Of a DNA stretch of 64,000 bases, positions 56,236-64,000 are shown one piece after another. The notes beneath the pieces are model-generated. The model did no database searches. It was given only the letters and a program-made list of their open reading frames with translations, and had not been told where the DNA came from. The DNA lies in NCBI GenBank assembly GCA_033782935.1, contig JAWQEG010000259.1:1701501-1765500 (forward strand). Direction: 5' to 3'. This stretch comes from Petrolisthes cinctipes. Lineage: Eukaryota; Arthropoda; Malacostraca; Decapoda; Porcellanidae. Both the position numbers and the translations under genes were made by a program. Positions within the stretch are counted from its first letter, which is position 1; every line of letters starts with the position of its first letter.

Positions 56236-57515
56236 GCGGATGCACGAAAGACCTTAGCGGCCGTTAAGCTACCTTAGCCACCATTTTTGCCCTTAACTTA
56301 GCGGCAATTGTGGCGGCCATCTTTAACCTTACGGCTAAGGGTGGTCGAGAGCACCCTTTAGACGACCGTAGGGTTGAGTAGTGGAGCGTTGTGCTGCCGA
56401 CATGACTAAATTATCGTACAGTAATACCGAATTTATGGTACTTTCCTCAAAATTATGATGGTACGCTGTGCACATCAATTATGGTATTATTATTGTACTG
56501 TGCTAATCTTTACTAATAAGCAAATTTTTAATAACAAAGTTATATTGTAGGCCTACTATAAAAGAGGAAAATCACATAGGTTAAAAATGCGTTTATTTGT
56601 TATTATTTTTAAATTATATCCTTGAATAGATGCTCTTTTCTTACCATAATTATTTATTTTGTATGTTCCGACATTGTATTGGTCTACTACAACTACCACC
56701 ATTGTCCTACCACAACAACAAACATTACACAGTAAATGGTAAGTTTGCCTAAACGGGAATCATCACCACCACATTCACTACTACCACAACTACAACCTTC
56801 ACATAAATAGAGAAGAAAAGTAGACAGTAAGAGAGGAATTAAGGTGGTCAGAAATCTCTGCATATTCTGGTTGTAATAGCTAGGCCTCCCTGTTATGAAG
56901 TCGGCAAATTAAAAGTTTCTCAATCCTCCAAACTATGCTAGGAAACAAATTACCCTATAGCCTACATACTAAATCAACGTGTATTCTGGTGTGATGTGGA
57001 CGAATGGTAGGCACCAGAAAATGTGTTCTCTTTTTTTCCATTCAGTTATCATAATCATGAGTTCTTCATCAGCTGCTGTATAATTTGCAATCTTGCAAGC
57101 TTAGTAGGAGGCTCTTCTGCCATATCAAGTAATTAAATGCCAAAATAAATACTTTTATGCTCAAGAAATCTCACACAAAGTTCACCTTCCACTTCACGCA
57201 ATGAAAATGAGTCATTTGTTTGTTTTCTGTGATAAGCTGTCATCCCAACTGACTTCTGATTGGCTTATGTTGCCTAACGTGTCTATGAAGCTGCCCTCTC
57301 ATTGGCCCAGAGAATGTCAGCTGGTGGTCCATAGTCGGAAGGGAATGGAACGAAACAAACATGGCCGACTGCTAAGATCACCTAAGGGAACACTAAGGTT
57401 GATGTTAAGGCCAATAGAGCGTACAACCATAGCAGCAACCTTACCATCCCCTTAGTGAAACTGCCTAAGGTTACCTTAACGGTCACTCCACTAAGGTCTT
57501 TCGTGCATCCGGCCC
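56236..57515. mobile_element. 1.28-kb MITE, PIF/Harbinger-like ends
   Basis: Ends are GGGGGCGGATGCACGAAAGA and the inverted GGGGCCGGATGCACGAAAGA, followed by CCTTAG and CGTTAAG blocks in both. The GGGCCGGATGCAC-type terminus is common in PIF/Harbinger or ISL2EU families. No transposase ORF. The right end carries an extra GGGGCCGGA copy (57516-57533), so the exact target duplication is unclear. Confidence 0.75.
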
Positions 57516-58010
57516 CTCCGGCCCCTGGACTTTAGCATAGTCGGTACGGATCTCAGGTGTTTTGATTCCCTCATTAAATCTCGAATTCATCTCCTGTGGC
57601 AAAGGCAGTGGACCAGACTAAACATCAGTAATAAAGTCAAAAAGGTAATTGAACCCTGGTCAACGTCATCATGGCGTAGCCGTAGGTACGAGGTGGTGTT
57701 GGCCTGTCTCAGGGTCAATGCCACAATTTCCCCCTGAATGCCCATCATGCACGTCAATTATGTCCATAAATCATCTGCTAATTTTCTGTAATAAATATAA
57801 AAATCAAAGAATCAAAATTAAACAATATTTCCAACACAAAAATATAGCTTTCACCACCGACAATTTTCTAGCAGATGATAAGAATATTATAAATAAACTG
57901 ATGAGTTTTCTGAGGGAGACAAAACTTTATGACCTAATATTGATTGATATAATAAAATGGAACCATTGGCTTAATGACCTTTGGCTATATGCCACTGGTT
58001 GATACCCAAT

Positions 58011-58510
58011 AAATTCAACAAGCTAAGAGCCTCCAGACTTGGAACCAGACGGTTTCTGCACTCTCTCACTCCACTGCTGCCCCTTGACCTGTATTCCTTC
58101 GTGATCTCTGAGCTAATGGTGTTATGAAGGACAAGAGATGTAGGAAGGGGATCGTTATTATTGTGTGCTTACGTACTGTTCTCTATTGTGTGGTGTTCGA
58201 TATTATATTTGCGTGTTTTCACCCTTACAGCCCATACACTACTCAGTTCTAGGCGTTCCTGGAATCCCGGAGAAGGGCCAGTGATATTCGCACCCTTATT
58301 CTCCTCACGTGTGGCGACCTCGCCAGGATCCAAAACTGTGAAGTGTGCCGTGACTTGGTGACTACTGTATTGCTAATAAGTGCCGTGAGCGCACTAAAGT
58401 CTGGTGCTGTCGTCAGTGTTGCGATAGTGGTTGTAATTCAGGGTGTGTCCGTTTCAGAAAGTCTGGTATGGATTAGGTGCAGGCCTAGAGCCTTCTAATT
58501 CTATTTAGTT
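58011..58510. other. Stretch with a small Cys-rich remnant
   Basis: 58340-58475 (+) reads QNCEVCRDLVTTV and, after a frame change, ANKCRERTKVWCCRQCC, then DSGCNSGCVRF and a stop. The spacing loosely recalls the C-terminal zinc ring of piggyBac transposases, but no DDE core is present. Confidence 0.3.
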
Positions 58511-58692
58511 TACATTTTCTTTTCTTTTAATTCATTGTGCCGTAGCGTCAGTCAACAGGCAGACAACAATACACAAGGGTAGGCGGGACTCATGAGAATT
58601 CAATTACTACAACCACACACACACACATACACACATCACGAAAACATAACAGAATGAAGCACAAGCATACAGACAAATATTTACATTATGAC

Positions 58693-61600
58693 CTACTTAA
58701 ATCCACAAAAACGATGATGGTGTACCAGAAATTCCTCCAGAACCTGATGGTTCAGCAAGTGTCGACAAACCACATCAAGTGGCAGGCCCCTGGGCAGCAA
58801 GTGTCGGACAGTGGAGCAGGCAAGGCAATAGTGCTCTATAGTGATAGCACGAGGCGCTCGACACAAGCGACACTCAGTGAAGGGAGGCTCACCCTGCATC
58901 CCAGCAACCTGCCATAGTGGCCGGTAGCCAAGCCTTAAACGAGCAGAGACTACATTGTGCCTCCGAACCATGAGGCCTCGACGACGGTAGGAATATTTGT
59001 GATGGCAGACAGTCTCGTAATGGGTGATGGAGATACTGAAGAGCCTCTCTGCATCCCTGCCTCGCCGTACAGGGAGGAGAGCGGCGGAGCGAACTCTAGA
59101 AAGGTAACATGTCAGGGAGAGAGGACCTCCAACACCACGAGGAGGCAGATGGCAGGCTTCCTTTGCGAGTCTGTCAACTGTACCATTGTGATGTAAACCT
59201 ACATGGGATGGCACCCATAAAAATTTGACAGTCAAGTTACAATGACGCAATAAGGCCAAAAACGATAAAATCTGCTGAATAACAGTAGAATGTGTGGGCT
59301 GAACACTAGAGAGGAAATGAAGGGCAGGTTTGGAGTAACAAAAAATGGCAGCATTCACTCCACGTTAATAAACAAGACTAACAGCATTCAGAATGGCATA
59401 CAGTTCACACAATGTTGAGCTAGAGTGGTTACAGAGACGACGGCCAACCCAGCCCCCTGGAGGCGACTCCAGGTCAGGCGAGAAAACAGCGCAACCTACT
59501 GTACCATCCGCTTGCAATGAGCCATCAGTGTAGAGGCAGTATGAATCTGTGATGGAGGACGTCACTGTATCCATATGTTCCAGAACCAACTGCCGCTGTA
59601 GAGAAGGCAGTTCCGACTTGGAAGTAGGTGTGAAGCTCACATCAGGTGTTGGTAGCATCCATTGATGGGGCCCTGGGGGAACGTCTGCAACCATTATATC
59701 TATATTAAGACTACGGAGCATAGAGGAAACAGACCTTATAAGAGTACGTCCAGCAGGCAGTATGGGAGGGACAGTGGAGTTTGGTCTAAGAGAAGTCCTG
59801 ACTAACTGAAAGTAATGGGGTGAAAGATGTGGGAAATGGAGGCACTTGACAGTGAAGCCAGTAACATTACAATAAATTCTCTCGATTAATGGGGGAAGAC
59901 GCAACTCAGGCTGCATGTTCACTATCCTGGTCGACATTGGACAGCCGAGAATTATTCTCATTGCTCTATTCTGAAATGTTTCTAAAGTTTCCAGAGTAGC
60001 CCTAGGAAGTTGAATCAAAGCAGGGGAGAGGTAATCAACAACTGAACGGATAGAAGCAATATAGATGGTTCTGGTTACTGGGATGGAGATGCCCGAGGAG
60101 TTGTTAGAGAGCGAATTGAAGTGGCGTAAGTCGGCGCTGGAGACGACCCAAACAGTCCTTGACAATGAGATGGTCTTGAGGTCTGGCAGGAACAATCGGC
60201 CAAATATTGACTGGCGCACCCAGGTAGTGGTACTGGGTACACATGGGAATGACAGTCCCTCCAATGGTGAACACTGGCCGAGCTTGAGGAAGGCGGCAGG
60301 TGAATATTCTGCTCTTATCTGGTGAGACAATAATGCCACAGTGAGAGGAGGCCACAGAGAAGGTAGAATGAACACAGATATCAGGGAGAGAATTGAGCAG
60401 CGGAAGCATCAGAATATTAAATAACAATGGGCTGAGAACACCACCTTGAGGAGTACCAAGATGAAAACTGCGCAAAGGACTGAGCGCACCACTGAAAAAC
60501 ACACGGGAGGTCCTGTTACTCAGGTAGCCCCGAAACCACCGTACTAGATTACCATTTATCCCAAAGTCAACCAGTTGATCCAAAATGACATCTCTATTAG
60601 CAATATCGAAGGCACTTCGAAGGTCAATGAAGGCCACCACACTGTCCCTGGAAGGGCGAGATTACAGATCGACTAGGCAGTGGTGTGTGCTCCGCTGGAG
60701 AAGGAAACCAAACAGCCATGGAGAAAGGCGATCCTGCAGTCTGTACATGATACGATTGAGTAAGATTCTCTCCATAACCTTACAAAAACAGGAAGTGAGG
60801 GAAATAGGCCTGAACATTGCAGTGCCAGGCTTAGGGATGGGTATTATTGTGCTGCTGGTCCAGGCTCGTGGTACACAACCGTCTCGAAGACAAAGATTGT
60901 ACAGTCGAAGTAGAGGGTTCCCAGGAACTTGTTGAAGTAGGCACAGCACAGCATAAGTAACACCATCATCACCAGGGGAAAAAGCTCTACCCAAAGAGAG
61001 AGCACAGTGCAACTTCGCCTAAGTTATCTCCTCTGCATCATCGTCATCATCTTGCAACAGAGCAGACATTAGACGAAGCCGATGGACAGCAGCACGGGAA
61101 GCGAGTGCATCTTGTATGTGGATTGGTAGACTGTCTGGGGTAGATTGTTCTAACCAAGCATCGACAAGTTGTTGGGCATAGTCGGCGGGAGTGTGATGAC
61201 GAGCAGTGGACGGTGTCTTTTTAACAACCCGACGGATGAGGTGCCACATAGAAGCCACACTTGTTTGCTGGTTGATGCTGTCCGTGAACCGCTGCCAAGA
61301 CTCAGTGTGAGCACACTCCTGCAGGGCGACTAAAGCGTCTCTAGACATCTGGTAACGATGGAGGAGGTCAGGGGTTGGGTTGGCTTGAAACAATAGGCCA
61401 TCACGTTCAGCCTCCTCCTTTGCCTCCTGTATACGTGCATGCAGTGTCCAGGAGTGGGCAGTATGGCAATGTTGGAGATGTGGCCGGGAGACGTATAGCC
61501 AATAAAAGTCATGAGTTGCAGATACAAGATCAGACTACAACTGTTCAGCTGATGATATGTCAAATCTAGGGAATACATGGGCCATAAATAAGATGTAAGT

Positions 61601-62422
61601 CGGGCAATATTTAGGGGGCACAGCAAAACGCAAACGAGTGGCTGAAGCACTTGACCCAGCAGATAGAGAATAATGAAACCGAAGAGCGATGTGATCAGAG
61701 AATAAGTCTGGCACAGAGGAGCACTAGACCTGAGATGCTATCAGGCCAGACGAGAGGATGTAATCCAGAGTACCTCCCCGGCAATGAGTGGCACTGCCAG
61801 TGTCCCAGTATGTCAGATGATGCTTGCGGATGTATGAAAGGAGACGAACACCATTACGATTAATAGAGCCAGAACCATCACCCAAATCAGAACGCCGAGC
61901 ATTAAAATCTCCCATATACACCATACCACGCACTGTTGGAGAAGGAAGAGCCTCAAGAGCGAGTCTAGCTGGGGCAGAATAGACATTGCATAATTGGAGG
62001 ACTCCATTCCCAGGTAGAACCTCAAATAGCTGAAAGGTCATGTCAGGATCAGTGGAGGTACGGAGAAGGCGATGTGGCAAGGAGCTATGTATGTAAGTCA
62101 GGAGACCATTCCTTGCCAGATGAACATATGGCACATAACCTGAGAGAGGAGCTTGCCCAGCAGAGAGCGGCCATCCTGGAAATGCTTCCTGGAGAAAAAT
62201 AACACTGGGATGATGACGAAAAACATAGGCCTTGAGTTGAGTGAGATTAGCATAACTGGTGATACCACACACATTCCAGGAGATGACATCCAGCCAGCAA
62301 TCACTAGCGAACTCTGTATTTGGAGGTAGAAGTCCGGTGAGTGGGGGCAAATGAGCGACCTGGAGAAGAAGAATAACCATGAAAAGGGACTGACTCGAAA
62401 AGCTTTTCAAGGCGAGATGCAA
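58693..62422 (-). pseudogene. LINE family 2 copy 3 ORF2, RT catalytic box deleted
   Basis: Domain order as in copy 1: LDVISWNVCGITSY, GDFNARRSDLGD, FIDLRSAFDIANRDV, GTPQGGVLSPLLFN. Then LPD joins ICVHST directly: a 36-bp in-frame deletion near 60377 removes twelve residues including CYADD. A second in-frame deletion of 33 bp near 60362 removes SPRDLQRFLDS. Further breaks are frame changes near 60110, 60660, 61020, 61390 and 61725, and a stop near 59366. RNase H motifs LYTDGSLQADG and IFCYSKPALHFL (Asp to Tyr) and the Cys/His tail CRLCRAPRAITIEHYC are present. Confidence 0.85.
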
Positions 62423-63770
62423 CAGTATCCATCTTTTCGGTAGGGGTAGTGACAGTTGAGATGATGGCCTGCTGAGCCTCGATCAAGGTAGAGAGCTTGG
62501 AGTCATTAGCAGCCTGAGCGACAACCTGCCAATCAATCCTGGCTTCAAGGACAGAAAAGCGGTTCTCGAGAGCCGTACATCGTGCCATGAGGGTAGCAAC
62601 AGACTTGCGGAGGGCCAGGTCTGCAGGTGAGGCAGGGCTGGTAGGAGGAGCAGACTGGGGAGGTGGTGGTGGCAGTGGTGGAGGCAGAGCAATAGTAGAG
62701 ACACGAGCCTGGACCTGACGTCGAGTACATCCATGCCACACGTTAACCCCTGGCTGAAGGCATCGTGGACACTTCCATCAAGACGTATCCTCAGGAGGTG
62801 AAGGCTCAGAGGTGGAGGCAGCAGGACGTGATGGTTCACCCCTGACAAGACACGTCTTGGAATCATGGTCGGCGGCACACCATGCACACTTCGGCCTGGC
62901 AGAACAGTACCGGGAGATATCCCCAACTCCCCAGCACCTGTAGCACCAAGGCTGGTCATTATGAAGTTTCCTCACCTCACACGGTGGAACACAGGGGAGG
63001 AAATCAAAGGAAATCTCATTTGGAGGTGGATCGGGATGACTCCAAACAATAACAATACGGCTAATGGTGGAACCATCTTGGAAAAAACGACGGGCAGAGT
63101 ACACACCAGGGTATCCTTTGGTAAGTTTCTGGCCAACATCAATAGGAAAACGGGTGAGGATGTAGCTGGGGAACTTACGAGGCCTTTCGGGTGAGTCTTC
63201 AAGAATGAGAGGCAGAGACAAAAATTCACCAGCCTTGACTCTATCAATGATGTCCTGACGCTTCCAAGAGATGTAGATCAACCTTGAGGTGACAGCAGCC
63301 ATCTTCACTTCAGCCAGTTCACGCTGCAGCTGGAAGGCCCTATTGACATCAGACAACCAACGCAGCTTTGTGTCCGTAGATGGGTTTCCAGAGAAGGAGA
63401 GCTTGACATAGGCATTTCTCGGGGCAAAAGCAGGAAGGTTGGACGAGGGCAAGGAGTTGGTATACAAAGAAAAAACACCAGGGTGAATCAGAGAAGGTAC
63501 GTCATGCACAGCTGAAGCACCCTTGGCAGTCTTGGCAGCTAGAGGCAAACAGTCCACATCATCAGAATCCTGCGAGGAGTCGGACGAGACATCAACGGGT
63601 CGCTTGGTAGAGGTTGAGGAGGTGGAAGGCTACAACCTGAGTTGCGGAGTGACCGAGGAGAGGGGGGGAGGGTTGCGAGAAGGCAGCTCAGGCCAGTGAT
63701 CCTCAATTGGAGACTCGTCTTCCTTCGACATTGCCAAGTCGGCCTCCAAGCAGGAATCTGCGCTCTCCAT
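62304..63770 (-). pseudogene. LINE family 2 copy 3 ORF1
   Basis: ATG at 63770 (MESADSCLEADLAMSKEDES), a stop at 63630-63632 (CAG to TAG relative to copy 2), then a long open frame to about 62778 covering the RNA-binding-type region and knuckles CYRCWGVGDISRYC (His to Asp) and CAWCAADHDSKTC. After a further break the frame continues from 62741 with the third Cys cluster, proline run and coiled coil to SKYRVR at 62304. Confidence 0.85.
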
Positions 63771-63836
63771 CAGGCCAGACAAGGCCTAGAAGGCAAGCAA
63801 ACAACAACACGAACAACTGAACACTCAATCAGCCAT

Positions 63837-63838
<2 letters not shown>

Positions 63839-63880
<42 letters not shown>
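63839..63880. repeat. (CA)n microsatellite in LINE 5' leader
   Basis: An uninterrupted CA run of about 21 units, absent at the same position in copy 2, which has only short TG runs. Confidence 0.95.
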
Positions 63881-63885
<5 letters not shown>

Positions 63886-64000
63886 ATCACAACAAAACAA
63901 TACACACAACCACAACAAACAAACAACACTAGCAACACCACAGAAACAACACACAAACAAGAATGCACAAACACACAAACAAGATCGTACAAACAACAAC

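Larger units (their letters stand above)
52780..57990 (+). pseudogene. LINE family 3 ORF2, RT active site mutated, interrupted by MITE
   Basis: The endonuclease start reads stop-WNCRSLRARLNELK (Gln to stop), then IIALQETHLNDQ, LLILGDF-like LILGDFNVHHTLWG and LGSDHFPILIKF. RT: GTSPGPDEIRYEMIK, ALISCLCKVMERIVNRR, CGFRQGRQALNQL, VLDIEKAYDMTW-stop, NGVSQGSVLSPNLFL, and YTNDCAIW where YxDD is expected, so the first catalytic Asp is Asn. RNase H: LYTDGSKTDECVGAG, FLAELL, IFTDSLSSFKAI, VPSHYGIYGNEQADILAG. It is cut here by the MITE and resumes at 57520 with DFSIVGTDLRCFDSLIKSRI, LLWQRQWTRL, RRYEVVLACLR, then CPSCTSIMSINHLLIFC in another frame. Confidence 0.8.
51030..58010 (+). mobile_element. LINE family 3 (I clade), with nested insertions
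   Basis: GC-richer 5' leader from about 51030, ORF1 (51508-52759), ORF2 (from about 52780), a GC-rich repeat block (55375-55750), a 1.3-kb MITE inside RNase H (56236-57515), then the ORF2 C-terminus and 3' end near 58010. It differs from families 1 and 2 in all domains. Edges are approximate. Confidence 0.75.
58511..64000 (-). mobile_element. LINE family 2, copy 3 (minus strand), 5' leader runs off the window
   Basis: Read right to left: 5' leader with a (CA)n tract, ORF1, ORF2, 3' UTR and an A-rich tail (AATTAAAAGAAAAGAAAATG on the minus strand) near 58511-58530. It is collinear with copy 2. Because the 5' end is outside, the target duplication cannot be checked. Confidence 0.85.

Overview
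This window looks like repeat-rich arthropod nuclear DNA, most likely from a decapod crustacean. That identification is an inference from the style of the sequence: spliced exons of a chemosensory-type ionotropic receptor, TTAGG-like (CCTAA) short repeats, very long (AT)n, (CT)n and (CA)n tracts, and a high density of RNase H-bearing LINEs, hAT, Merlin and foldback elements. There are no operons, phages or CRISPR arrays. The only clear host gene is an ionotropic receptor (IR) on the minus strand. Exons at 5.6 and 6.6 kb are well supported, and candidate upstream exons lie at 24.1 and 34.4 kb. Much of the first 35 kb would then be intron filled by mobile DNA, and the rest of the receptor lies left of base 1. 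A further two-exon minus-strand candidate sits at 42.1-42.4 kb.

Layout: 0.1-3.2 kb is a dead hAT transposase holding a TIR element that holds a smaller hAT MITE. 5.5-6.7 kb has two IR exons with an intronic MITE. 8.3-16.5 kb has three pieces of one I-clade LINE (family 1) in inverted arrangement. 16.5-19.7 kb is a 3'-truncated CR1-like LINE whose ORF1 carries a PHD finger. 19.86-22.92 kb is a segment bounded by inverted repeats, with an intact cold-shock-domain ORF, a nearly open Mutator-like transposase and a 226-bp hairpin. 24.8-25.1 kb is a tRNA-derived SINE. 25.1-29.9 kb is LINE family 2 copy 1. 29.9-33.2 kb is a foldback structure with arms of about 775 bp. 36.8-38.5 kb is a second foldback. 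39.7-40.2 kb holds palindromic and TTAGG-like tandem repeats. 40.3-41.3 kb is a Merlin/ISXO2-like transposase. 45.3-50.9 kb is LINE family 2 copy 2. 51.0-58.0 kb is a second I-clade LINE (family 3), invaded by a 1.3-kb MITE and carrying a GC-rich repeat block. 58.5-64 kb is LINE family 2 copy 3 on the minus strand.

Every transposase and reverse transcriptase seen here has at least one stop, frameshift or lost catalytic box, so each copy is judged non-autonomous. The intact cold-shock ORF is the exception to the general decay. It is compact, with a TATA-like box close upstream and a poly(A) signal overlapping the stop codon, and it lies inside a repeat family that recurs at 31.6 kb without the gene. 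The segment that carries it is the most interesting object in the window. All calls come from reading motifs and repeats by eye; no database search or alignment was run.
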